A stretch of DNA of 32,843 nucleotides from an uncultured Burkholderiales bacterium. Lineage in GTDB: Bacteria; Pseudomonadota; Gammaproteobacteria; Burkholderiales; Burkholderiaceae_D. The stretch lies in assembly GCA_903836575.1 (NCBI GenBank), contig CAILRJ010000017.1, positions 1 through 32,843 of the forward strand. Reading direction: 5' to 3'. Position numbers and translations under genes: made by a program. The stretch's first letter is position 1; each line of letters opens with the position of its first letter. The notes beneath the pieces were generated by a model. It made no database searches. It was not told where the DNA came from and saw only the letters and a list, made by a program, of their open reading frames with translations. This document shows positions 9,615 to 18,172 of this stretch, in pieces.

Positions 9615-10739
9615 ATGAAACAGGGGATTGCACGCTTGGTTGTCAGCTTACTGCTGACGACTGCTGTCATCGGGTCGGCGTTGGCGCAGCAAAATGCGTC
9701 AGCGCCGTCAAATACAGGGGGTATCGAGTCCATCGATATCCTCAATCAGAACCAGGCTGAACGCACCCGCGACCAGCCTGGTAATTCGGCACCGGTTTTC
9801 CGCACGATTAAAGAAGGAACGAAGAATTATTCGAGTCTTCCGGCGCTGGAATCCGGCGTGCTTATCCAGGGCAAGCAGCAATTTCCTGGCCAGGCACGCG
9901 CGACAACGGCTGGTGAAGCCTGGCGTCAGTATCGCAACGGACCGTTGACGCAAATCGGTGGTTGGCTGCTGCTGCTTGCGGCAATCGGTGTGGCCGGCGT
10001 GTACTTCGTTGCCGGTCCGGTCAAGCTCAAGGCTAAACCTACCGGAAGGCTCATCGAACGATTTACCTCGGTCGAAAGGATTGCCCACTGGAGCACGGCA
10101 ATCAGCTTCGTACTGCTTGCGTTGACCGGGTTAATCATTCTGTTCGGCAAACACATCCTGATGCCGGTATTCGGGCATACGCTTTATGGTTGGCTGTCGT
10201 TCGCCTGTAAAAATGCGCACAACTTTGCCGGGCCGGTGTTTACCGTATCGATCGTGGTGACCTTCATCATCTTCGTTAAAGACAATTTTCCTGCCAAGGA
10301 AGACTTGCAATGGCTTATCCGTTTGGGCGGCATGTTTGGTGGCAAACACGCTTCGTCAGGTCGCTTTAATGCAGGCGAGAAAATGTGGTTTTGGACAGGT
10401 GTGGTCGGCTTAGGTCTGATCATCAGCGCTTCCGGTTTTGTAATGAACAAAATCGTACCCGGCATGGATTATCCGCGTAGCGTCATGCAGATCGCCAACG
10501 TGATTCACCTGATCGCCGCGGTACTGGTGTCGACGATGGCAATGGGTCACATCTACATCGGTAGTATCGGTATGGATGGAGCATACAAGGCAATGCGAAC
10601 CGGTTATGTTGACGACGCATGGGCCAAGGAACATCACGATCTGTGGTACGCCGATATCGAAGCCGGCAAGGTGCCGCGCAGTCGTACCGAAGAAGCGGCG
10701 AAGCGCAGTCATGCGCCGCAGCCAAGCAGCGCAACCTGA
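9615..10739 (+). CDS. Formate dehydrogenase gamma subunit, membrane cytochrome b556
   Basis: Signal peptide; IERFTSVERIAHWSTAISFVLLALTGLIILFG and HLIAAVLVSTMAMGHIYIG typical of FDH gamma. Confidence 0.92.
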   Translation: MKQGIARLVVSLLLTTAVIGSALAQQNASAPSNTGGIESIDILNQNQAERTRDQPGNSAPVFRTIKEGTKNYSSLPALESGVLIQGKQQFPGQARATTAGEAWRQYRNGPLTQIGGWLLLLAAIGVAGVYFVAGPVKLKAKPTGRLIERFTSVERIAHWSTAISFVLLALTGLIILFGKHILMPVFGHTLYGWLSFACKNAHNFAGPVFTVSIVVTFIIFVKDNFPAKEDLQWLIRLGGMFGGKHASSGRFNAGEKMWFWTGVVGLGLIISASGFVMNKIVPGMDYPRSVMQIANVIHLIAAVLVSTMAMGHIYIGSIGMDGAYKAMRTGYVDDAWAKEHHDLWYADIEAGKVPRSRTEEAAKRSHAPQPSSAT

Positions 10740-10751
10740 TCAGGAATTAAC

Positions 10752-11033
10752 ATGAAAAAAATTATTGCACTCGCCGTCGGCGCCTTGTTTGCCAGTATTG
10801 CTATGGCCAAATTGCCGCCGCCGAGCGAAGACGCCGTCGCTAAGTCTGATGAAGCCAAGGCGAAAACCGAAGCCGGAAATAAAATTGCGGCCTATAAGTT
10901 GTGTCTGGCACAGGACAAAGCAGCAGCGTATTATTTCAAAGCCAAGACACCGGCGAACAAGGCCGTCGAGGGCTTGCCAGCTTGTGCGGACCCAGGTCCG
11001 TACGTCGTTGCCAAGGTAGTTGCCAAGAGTTGA
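10752..11033 (+). CDS. Small exported hypothetical protein
   Basis: MKKIIALAVGALFASIAMAKLPPP signal peptide; within FDH operon; AACATG start after AGGAATTA. Confidence 0.7.
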   Translation: MKKIIALAVGALFASIAMAKLPPPSEDAVAKSDEAKAKTEAGNKIAAYKLCLAQDKAAAYYFKAKTPANKAVEGLPACADPGPYVVAKVVAKS

Positions 11034-11085
11034 TGTGGCAATCACGACGTGCTGGATCATTGAACCCGTCAAAAAACAAGGAAAT

Positions 11086-11478
11086 ATGATGTTGAAAAGT
11101 CTCTCTTTTTTGCTTGCGTCACTATTATTGTCATCGATGGCCCATGCGGCCTCGGTCTCGTTCGTCGAGCCAGCGGATGGTGCCACTGTGCCGACCACCT
11201 TTCCGGTGAAATTTGCCGTAGAGGGCATGGACGTCAAACCGGCCGGTGAACTGTCTCCGACCAGTGGGCATCACCACTTGCTGATCAACGCCACGGCCAT
11301 ACCGGCCGGTGAGCCTGTGCCTTTCGACGAAACGCACATTCACTTCGGCAAAGGTCAGACTGAAGCAACGGTGACTCTCAAGCCGGGTACTTACAAGATG
11401 ACGTTGCAATTTGCCAATGGGGCGCACCAGTCTTACGGTGAACCGCTGAGCAAAACGATCACCGTCAACGTCAAGTAA
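11086..11478 (+). CDS. DUF4399-like exported protein
   Basis: MMLKSLSFLLASLLLSSMAHAA signal; VSFVEPADGATVPTTFPVKFAVEGM...GHHHLLINA..HFGKGQTEATVTLKPGTYKMTLQFANGAHQ pattern. Confidence 0.8.
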   Translation: MMLKSLSFLLASLLLSSMAHAASVSFVEPADGATVPTTFPVKFAVEGMDVKPAGELSPTSGHHHLLINATAIPAGEPVPFDETHIHFGKGQTEATVTLKPGTYKMTLQFANGAHQSYGEPLSKTITVNVK

Positions 11479-11484
11479 CCCGCT

Positions 11485-12333
11485 TTGACCCGCTACCGTC
11501 CCCAGCTGACCAATGCCCATGTCGATCTGACCCGTGAAGTCGAGGTCACGGATGAGCGCGGCCGTGTCTCGCTCATCTCGATCCCGGCCGAGCGGCCCTT
11601 GACCGTGTATGTCGACAAGCGTGAACTGGTCACGTTGATGACACTAGGCGGTGCACCCGAGGCGTTGACATTAGGCTACCTGCGCAATCAGCGCTTCATT
11701 CGAAATCTGGAAGATGTGGTGTCGGTGCAGGTGGATTGGGATGTTGAGGCTGTGGCAGTCATCACCCGCAACGGCATTGACGACATTGAAGCACGGACTG
11801 CCAAGCGGGTCGTGACGACCGGCTGTGGTCAAGGCTCGGTGTTTGGCGGGCTGATGGATGACGTTGCGGCAATTCGGCTTTCACCGGATGCGAAATTGAA
11901 GCAATCGGTATTGATCCGCATTGTTGACACGATTCGAACCCAGCAATCGATCTACAAGCAGGCTGGTTCGGTTCACGGCTGCGCCTTGTTTACATCAGAG
12001 GGCGAATTGTTATATTTCGTCGAAGATGTTGGCAGACACAATGCCGTCGACGCCATCGCCGGACGGATGTGGCTTGATGGCATGGCCGGCGACGATAAAA
12101 TTTTTTACACCACCGGACGCCTCACGTCCGAGATGGTCATCAAGGGAGGACAGATGGGGATTCCGTTCCTGCTGTCGCGCTCCGGCACCACCCAGATGGG
12201 ACACATGGTCGCCGAGCAATTGGGTATGGCGTTGCTAGCGCGCTGTAGCGGCAAGCATTTCCTGTTACTGACAGGTAAGGAGCGTCTTGTATTCGAGCCC
12301 GAGCTGTTCGATGGCGCACTGAAAGTGGCCTAA
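11485..12333 (+). CDS. fdhD: FdhD, formate dehydrogenase sulfurtransferase
   Basis: ERPLTVYVDKRELVTLMTLGGAPEALTLGYLRNQRFI..., TTGCGQGSVFG, VHGCALF...EDVGRHNAVDAIAG, TTGRLTSEMVIK, SRSGTTQMG. Confidence 0.93.
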   Translation: MTRYRPQLTNAHVDLTREVEVTDERGRVSLISIPAERPLTVYVDKRELVTLMTLGGAPEALTLGYLRNQRFIRNLEDVVSVQVDWDVEAVAVITRNGIDDIEARTAKRVVTTGCGQGSVFGGLMDDVAAIRLSPDAKLKQSVLIRIVDTIRTQQSIYKQAGSVHGCALFTSEGELLYFVEDVGRHNAVDAIAGRMWLDGMAGDDKIFYTTGRLTSEMVIKGGQMGIPFLLSRSGTTQMGHMVAEQLGMALLARCSGKHFLLLTGKERLVFEPELFDGALKVA

Positions 12334-12357
12334 GCGAATGGCATTGATGTTCGTGTT

Positions 12358-13047
12358 GTGCCGCTGATCGACGCAACACTGGCTGCGTTTGCATTGCTCT
12401 TTTCTGGCGATGCGGAACTGTGGCGCATTGTCTGGGTTTCTGTCTCGACCTCTGTCATCGGCCTGCTCATCGCCACGCCTTGTGCGGTACTCCTCGGATA
12501 TTTTGTAGCAACCCAATTGTTCCCTGGTCGCCGCGTCGTCATTTGGCTGGCGCAGGTGTCGCTGTCCATCCCGACGGTATTAATCGGCTTGTTGCTATAC
12601 CTGTTATTGTCGCGCAGCGGCCCGGCCGGCGATTTGCGCTGGCTATTTACGCAGTCGGGATTGATTGTCGGGCAAGTGCTGATCGCCATACCGGTACTGG
12701 TGGCCTTCACGCTCGCGGCGGTGCAAGCCGCCGATCCACGTTTGGCCGAAACCGCAACAACGCTGGGCGCATCCCGTTGGCGAGTAATGTGGACGGTACT
12801 GCGCGAAGTGCGTTTTGGCGTGATGGCCGCGATCATCAACGGATTTGGCAGAGTCATCTCGGAAGTCGGTTGCGCGATGATGGTCGGGGGCAATATTGCG
12901 GGTGAGACGCGTACCATCACGACCGCTATTGCGCTCGAAACCAGCAAGGGCGATTTCGCACAAGGCATTGCACTAGGAATGGTGCTGATTGCCATCGCTC
13001 TGGCCATTAACGCCGCATTGCTGCTGTTGCAAGGTGACACAAAATGA
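12358..13047 (+). CDS. tupB: Tungstate-type ABC transporter permease (TupB-like)
   Basis: Membrane permease with ATTLGASRWRVMWTVLREVRFGVMAAIINGFGRVISEVGCAMMVGGNI (EAA loop); GTG start; next to TupC/TupA-like ORFs. Confidence 0.85.
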   Translation: MPLIDATLAAFALLFSGDAELWRIVWVSVSTSVIGLLIATPCAVLLGYFVATQLFPGRRVVIWLAQVSLSIPTVLIGLLLYLLLSRSGPAGDLRWLFTQSGLIVGQVLIAIPVLVAFTLAAVQAADPRLAETATTLGASRWRVMWTVLREVRFGVMAAIINGFGRVISEVGCAMMVGGNIAGETRTITTAIALETSKGDFAQGIALGMVLIAIALAINAALLLLQGDTK

Positions 13048-13718
13048 ACATGCTGCTGACGATCGACGGGTTGCAACTGCGCTTTGGCGAGCGTTTGCTG
13101 CTCGACATTGAACACCTTGAGATTGCAACGGCCAGTGCCTACGTGCTTACTGGTGCCAACGGTTCCGGCAAGAGTACCTTGCTGCGTATCCTGTGCGGGC
13201 TGGAGTCTGCCCGCATCGACGGAGCACATTTCATGGACAAGCCGGTCAGTTTGAGGCCTTACCCGCCAATGCTGCGCGATGCGATTCTCTACGTGCATCA
13301 GCATCCTGTGATGTTTTCGACGACAGTAGAAGCCAACGTAGGATACGGACTGGTCGCGCGCGGGATCGCCAAGACTGCGCTGACAAAGCGCGTAGCCGAT
13401 GCGATGGAGTGGGCTGGCATCACGCACTTGCGCGGCACGCATCCGCGGCACTGGTCGGGCGGCGAAAAACAGCGGGTAGCCCTTGCCCGTGCGCGCGTGT
13501 TGCGTCCGCAATTGCTGTTGCTCGATGAACCCACTGCCAATCTCGATGGTCCCGCGCGCGAGCAAGTCATCGGCTTGATCCCGACCCTGCTGGCCGAAGG
13601 CCGCAGTGTCATCATGGCATGCCATGATCGTGACCTGATCGGCTTGCCTGGCGTGCGCCGCCTGAAACTGAAGGACGGCCGGCTTGAAATGCGTGAAGCC
13701 GCCCTCCGTAACGATTAA
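13044..13718 (+). CDS. tupC: Tungstate-type ABC transporter ATP-binding protein (TupC-like)
   Basis: GANGSGKSTLLRILCG Walker A, WSGGEKQRVALARARVLRPQLLLLDEPTANLD. Confidence 0.87.
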   Translation: MNMLLTIDGLQLRFGERLLLDIEHLEIATASAYVLTGANGSGKSTLLRILCGLESARIDGAHFMDKPVSLRPYPPMLRDAILYVHQHPVMFSTTVEANVGYGLVARGIAKTALTKRVADAMEWAGITHLRGTHPRHWSGGEKQRVALARARVLRPQLLLLDEPTANLDGPAREQVIGLIPTLLAEGRSVIMACHDRDLIGLPGVRRLKLKDGRLEMREAALRND

Positions 13719-13738
13719 TCACCCTGAAAGGCCTTATC

Positions 13739-14551
13739 ATGCCCCGTCGTCTCGTCCTCCAGTTCTCCCTCATTTTGCTCGCTGGCGCTATTGCTCCATT
13801 GGCCTCGGCACAGCAAGTCCTCAGGCTCTCGACCACGACCAGTACCGAAAATTCCGGCTTGCTCAAAGTCCTGCTGCCTGTTTTTGAAAAAAAATACGAC
13901 GTGAAAGTGCAAGTCATCTCGGTGGGTACCGGCAAGGCACTGGAACTGGCCAAGAATGGCGACGTCGACGTAACTCTGGTGCATGCCCGTCCGTCGGAAG
14001 ACAAGTTTGTTGCCGCCGGCTATGGCGTCAATCGGCAAGACGTAATGTATAACGACTTCATTCTGGTCGGCCCGGCCAGTGATCCGGCGGGTATTGCCGG
14101 TAGCAAGGATATTGTCGACAGCTTGAAAAAAGTATTCGCCAGCAAAGCCAAATTTATCTCACGCGGGGATAACTCGGGGACCGAGCAGATGGAGCAGTCT
14201 TACTGGAAAACCGCTGGCGTCAAACCGCAGGGCAGCGCTTATGTATCGGCTGGACGTGGCATGGGTGAAGTGCTGACGATGGCAGGCGAACTGCAAGCCT
14301 ACACACTGACCGATCGCGCAACTTTTAGCGCCTACCGTGCCAAGACCGGACTGACCATTGCGGTAGAAGGCGACAAGACGATGTTCAATCCCTACGGCAT
14401 CATTGCTGTCAATCCGGCGCGTTTCCCTGACATCAATCAAAAGGGTGCCAATCAGCTGATCGACTGGATCACATCCCCGGCTGGCCAGGCAGAAATTGCT
14501 GCATTCCGTGTCGATGGCGAACAAGTATTTTTCCCTTCGGCAAAGCGCTAG
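13739..14551 (+). CDS. tupA: Tungstate-binding periplasmic protein (TupA-like)
   Basis: Signal peptide; LRLSTTTSTENSGLLKVLLPVFEKKYDVKVQVISVGTGKALELAKNGDVDVTLVHARPSED typical of TupA (TTTS motif). Confidence 0.88.
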   Translation: MPRRLVLQFSLILLAGAIAPLASAQQVLRLSTTTSTENSGLLKVLLPVFEKKYDVKVQVISVGTGKALELAKNGDVDVTLVHARPSEDKFVAAGYGVNRQDVMYNDFILVGPASDPAGIAGSKDIVDSLKKVFASKAKFISRGDNSGTEQMEQSYWKTAGVKPQGSAYVSAGRGMGEVLTMAGELQAYTLTDRATFSAYRAKTGLTIAVEGDKTMFNPYGIIAVNPARFPDINQKGANQLIDWITSPAGQAEIAAFRVDGEQVFFPSAKR

Positions 14552-14562
14552 TCTGTACTGAA

Positions 14563-15348
14563 TTACCAGGGCACTTCGGTGCCATCCCACGCAACAAAAC
14601 GCCCGCTATTGCCGGGCGTTGCCGTTGCGATCACCGCCAGCAGCTGGGCTGCCGCGCGCGCTGGATCAAATAACTTTCCCTCTGCCACACCTCGCTGGAA
14701 CGGTCGCGACAGCGCGCTGTCGACCGTACCCGGATGCAGCAACTGGATGCTCAAGTGCGGATGGGTGCGACGACACTCAATCGCCGCCGTCTTCAGCAAC
14801 TGATTCTGTGCCGCTTTCGCCGCACGGTAGGCATACCAGCCACCGAGTTTGTTATCCCCGATTGAGCCAACCCGCGCTGATAACGACGCAAAGACTGCCG
14901 ATGTGTTGTGCCGCATCAAGGGCAGCATCGCCTGTGCCAGCAGAATAGGTCCGAAAGCATTAACTGCAAACACTTGCTGAAGATTGTCACCGGTCACAGC
15001 GGACAGGGATTTTTCCGGGGATAGTGCTGCCCCATGTAACAAGCCCGTGGCATTGATCACCAGATGCAGTGTCTGGATCGGCAGGCTGGCAGCCAAAGAC
15101 TGAAGACTGGTGCTGTCGGAAATGTCTGCACTGGCAATAGTAAGCCGGGTAGGGTGCTCTGCTTTTAATTCGGCAAGTTCCACCGAGTCTGGAGCATGGC
15201 GTGCTGCGGCAGTCACATGTCCAACAAATGGATGCGCAAGCAATTGTGCCGTAAGCGCCAGTCCGATCCCGCCCGTGGCGCCGATGACGAGCACCTGTGC
15301 CGGTTCGTCGAGGGTGGCAAGTAATTGGTTGGTGGCAGGGGAGGTCAT
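14563..15348 (-). CDS. Short-chain dehydrogenase/reductase
   Basis: VLVIGATGGIGLALTAQLLAHP (TGxxxGxG), NATG, SLSARVGSIGDN...GGWYAYRAAKAAQN (YxxxK). Start MTSPATNQLL at 15348 preferred over the longer ORF. Confidence 0.88.
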   Translation of the reverse strand: MTSPATNQLLATLDEPAQVLVIGATGGIGLALTAQLLAHPFVGHVTAAARHAPDSVELAELKAEHPTRLTIASADISDSTSLQSLAASLPIQTLHLVINATGLLHGAALSPEKSLSAVTGDNLQQVFAVNAFGPILLAQAMLPLMRHNTSAVFASLSARVGSIGDNKLGGWYAYRAAKAAQNQLLKTAAIECRRTHPHLSIQLLHPGTVDSALSRPFQRGVAEGKLFDPARAAAQLLAVIATATPGNSGRFVAWDGTEVPW

Positions 15349-15438
15349 GACGAGTCCGGAGTGAGGTAAGCAGGAGAAAACGTTGTCGATGCTAGCACGT
15401 GAACCAAATACTGTTTTTTCAACCATCGACTGTTTGCC

Positions 15439-17532
15439 ATGATGAATACTCCCGATACTGAAATGACGCGGCCGTCGCATTCGGCATTCGCCGAACGCAG
15501 CCGGATCAGGGCCTTGCTGGAGATCGAGGCCGCGTTGGCCGGTGCGCTGGCACAGCACGGAGTCATCAGCACGGCGTCTGCCACACAGATCGCTGACTGC
15601 TGCAGACACGAGTTGATTTCTTCAGACCTGCCTCAGGAGGTCGTCCGGCAATTGACGGTTGCGGTGGCCGAGCGCGATACCGAGGCGGCCAATTACGTGC
15701 ACTGGGGTATGTCCTTGCAGGATCTCGCGGATACCGCGCTCGTGCTGCAATTGCGCGTGGCGCTTGACGATATCGAGGTGAACCTTGCCCGGTTTGTTGC
15801 CGTGCTGGCCGAGTCTGCCGATCGTCACCGGCATACTGCACAAGTCGGGCGGGTCGGCTTGCAGCATGGCTTGCCGATCACATTTGGTCTTAAAACCGCC
15901 GGGTGGCTCGACGCCTTGCTGCGCCATCAGCAGCGTCTGCAGACCTTGCGCTCGCGCTTGCTGATGCTGCAGTTTGGTGGAACCACGGGTACGCTGGCCA
16001 GCCTCGGTGATGCGGCACTGCCGGTAGCCAGCGCGCTGGCAGCGACGCTGGAGCTGAGCCTGCCTGACATGCCGTGGCACGGTCAGCGCGATCGTTTTGC
16101 CGAGGTGGCCACGACGCTGGGCTTGCTGGCTGGCTCCCTTGGCAAGATCGCCCATGACATGATCCTGCTCACCCAGACCGAAGTGGCGGAACTGGCTTTT
16201 CCAATGACTCCCGCGATCGGCTGGTCGTCCACGCTGGCTGCTACGCAGCAGGTGCCGGCGCTGGTCGCCGCCATGCTGACCGTAATGCTGCCTGATCATG
16301 AGGGCCAGATCGACCAGGATGGCGATGCTGCCGCGCGCATTCTGCCGCAGATTGTGGTGCTCTGTGCCGCTGCCATTGAGCAATTGCAGTTGCAGGCCAG
16401 TAGCATGAAGGTCGACGCTGCGCGCATGCAGGCCAATCTTGCGCTGACACGCGGGCGCATTCTGGCTGAGCCACTGACACTGGCACTTGCTCGCAAAATC
16501 GGTCGTCAATCTGCCGAGGCGCTGGTTGCACAGGCCAGCGAGCAGGCGGCACAAAGCGATCAGGATTTGCGTGATGTGCTCGATCAATACGGCGTGGTCA
16601 GCCTGCATTTCAGTGCACTCGAACTGGACCGCTTGCTTGAGCCGGCCAGCTACAGCGGCCAGTCGGCGAGTTTCGTTGATCGCGTCTTGCAGAGCTGGCA
16701 GCACTTTTCGGGCATTCCGGCCGTTACCGATCAAGCTCCCATACTATTTGCTACCGGCAAGATACCGCTGCATTACCGCATAGACGGACTCGATGGCGCA
16801 CCGTGGTTGATCTTGTTGAACGCACTGGGGACCGCGCTGACTATTTGGGAACCGCAGATGCCAATTTTTCAAGAGCATTTCCGCGTACTGCGTTATGACA
16901 CGCGTGGTCATGGCCAGTCAGTAATGTGTAATGGCGCGGCGTCGCTGGCCGAATTGGGGGAAGACGTGATTGGCTTGATGGATCACCTCGGTATCGCACG
17001 CGCCCATGTTTGCGGCAGTTCACTTGGTGGCATGACCGGTCTCTGGATGGCGATTCATCACCCTGCTCGCCTCGAGCGATTGGTGGTGTGCAACGCGGCG
17101 CCGTTGCTGGGCCCACCCTCGGTCTGGGACGGCTGGATCGAGCAGGTCCGCCAGCATGGAGTCAAGGCAGTCGTCCCGGCCTTGATCGAACGCTGGTTCA
17201 CGCGCGACTTCGAACGTCATGCGGCACATCAGGTCGGTGTCGTTCGGGAAATGCTGCTGCAGACCTCGCCTGCCGGTTTTATTGCCGCGTGCAGCGCGAT
17301 ACGCGACATGGACTTGCGCGATGGCTTGTCCCGTATCAGCGTGCCGACCCTCGTCATTGGCGGCAAGCGCGACCGGCTGACACCACCAACACAGACGCGC
17401 CGAATGGCCACGCAGATTAATGGTGCCAGCTACGTCGAACTCAACGCAGGGCATTTGCCCAATCGGGAAGTGGCGCAGCGCTTCAACGCCGAGGTGACAG
17501 ATTTTTTACTGGCCGGATCATCGCTCCCGTAG
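15439..17532 (+). CDS. Fused 3-carboxy-cis,cis-muconate cycloisomerase-like / 3-oxoadipate enol-lactonase-like protein
   Basis: Single 697-aa ORF. N-half: RALLEIEAALAGALAQHGVIS, WGMSLQDLADTALVLQLR, GRVGLQHGLPITFGLKTAGW (PcaB-like lyase). C-half: IPLHYRIDG, YDTRGHGQS, CGSSLGGMTGLWMAIHHPARLERLVVCNAAP, GGKRDRLTPP, NAGHLPNRE (PcaD alpha/beta hydrolase). Confidence 0.85.
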   Translation: MMNTPDTEMTRPSHSAFAERSRIRALLEIEAALAGALAQHGVISTASATQIADCCRHELISSDLPQEVVRQLTVAVAERDTEAANYVHWGMSLQDLADTALVLQLRVALDDIEVNLARFVAVLAESADRHRHTAQVGRVGLQHGLPITFGLKTAGWLDALLRHQQRLQTLRSRLLMLQFGGTTGTLASLGDAALPVASALAATLELSLPDMPWHGQRDRFAEVATTLGLLAGSLGKIAHDMILLTQTEVAELAFPMTPAIGWSSTLAATQQVPALVAAMLTVMLPDHEGQIDQDGDAAARILPQIVVLCAAAIEQLQLQASSMKVDAARMQANLALTRGRILAEPLTLALARKIGRQSAEALVAQASEQAAQSDQDLRDVLDQYGVVSLHFSALELDRLLEPASYSGQSASFVDRVLQSWQHFSGIPAVTDQAPILFATGKIPLHYRIDGLDGAPWLILLNALGTALTIWEPQMPIFQEHFRVLRYDTRGHGQSVMCNGAASLAELGEDVIGLMDHLGIARAHVCGSSLGGMTGLWMAIHHPARLERLVVCNAAPLLGPPSVWDGWIEQVRQHGVKAVVPALIERWFTRDFERHAAHQVGVVREMLLQTSPAGFIAACSAIRDMDLRDGLSRISVPTLVIGGKRDRLTPPTQTRRMATQINGASYVELNAGHLPNREVAQRFNAEVTDFLLAGSSLP

Positions 17533-18010
17533 TTGCGGATTCTGCATGCGCCGTTGGTTGCAGGGTAACGGGAAGATCTTCGCTGCGCAGAAACCGTCGT
17601 CGGATGCCGATGTGGCCCGCCCGATGGTGCTTGTTGAAGTAATTGATACGCCGTGTCAACAAGCGCAGCAGGGTCAGCAAGGTGTCGGGCGTGTGGGCCG
17701 TCAGGGAAATTTTCTCGATCATGACGACGCTATCCTGATTTGGCGAAACACTAAACGTGCATTCGCGACTGCTGAGCATCATCATGTTTTCTTGCAATAG
17801 CAGGGGATACAGGGCGGCCTGTTCTTCGAGGTTGAACTGACCGAAATCGGCATACAGGAACAGTGCCCCGGAATCGGTAACGGGTTTGACCATCAACGTA
17901 AAGCCGACGCCATCAATCGTGATGGCACCACCATCGATGATTCGTTGGGGGACGTTGTCTCCAGTCAGGAGACACAGTCCCTCGATCAGCTGTTCGAATT
18001 CGGAATACAT
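17483..18010 (-). CDS. CesT/Tir-chaperone-family-like (type III secretion chaperone-like) protein
   Basis: FEQLIEGLCLLTGDNVPQRIIDGGAITIDGVGFTLMVKPV...LFLYADFGQFNLEEQAALYPLLLQENMMML...FSVSPNQDSVVMIEKISL pattern; RBS GAGGA upstream. Confidence 0.7.
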   Translation of the reverse strand: MYSEFEQLIEGLCLLTGDNVPQRIIDGGAITIDGVGFTLMVKPVTDSGALFLYADFGQFNLEEQAALYPLLLQENMMMLSSRECTFSVSPNQDSVVMIEKISLTAHTPDTLLTLLRLLTRRINYFNKHHRAGHIGIRRRFLRSEDLPVTLQPTAHAESATTGAMIRPVKNLSPRR

Positions 18011-18172
18011 GGTGTCCTCGGGGGCCGGGTTGCAGAGCAGAGTTTGTTGTCAATACGGCAGTAGGTGTGTGCTGGGAACGTGTGGTTCCATCCCCTGACT
18101 GATAACCAAGGTGCAGGAACCGGCACACCTTTCCGGTTACCTATCCCGGCATCATGGCGCCAAGGAGATCTG

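Noticed and set aside
12330-13625. 431-aa minus-strand ORF opposite tupB/tupC
   Set aside because: Antisense to two clear ABC transporter genes; Ser/Thr/Arg-rich composition without recognisable domain; typical high-GC shadow ORF.
14563-15609. Longer SDR ORF starting at 15609
   Set aside because: The extra N-terminus overlaps the divergent PcaBD gene; MTSPATNQLL at 15348 just before the Rossmann motif is the better start.
15622-16734. 370-aa minus-strand ORF opposite the PcaB-like domain
   Set aside because: Shadow ORF, Gln/His/Arg-rich; the plus strand carries the recognisable family motifs.
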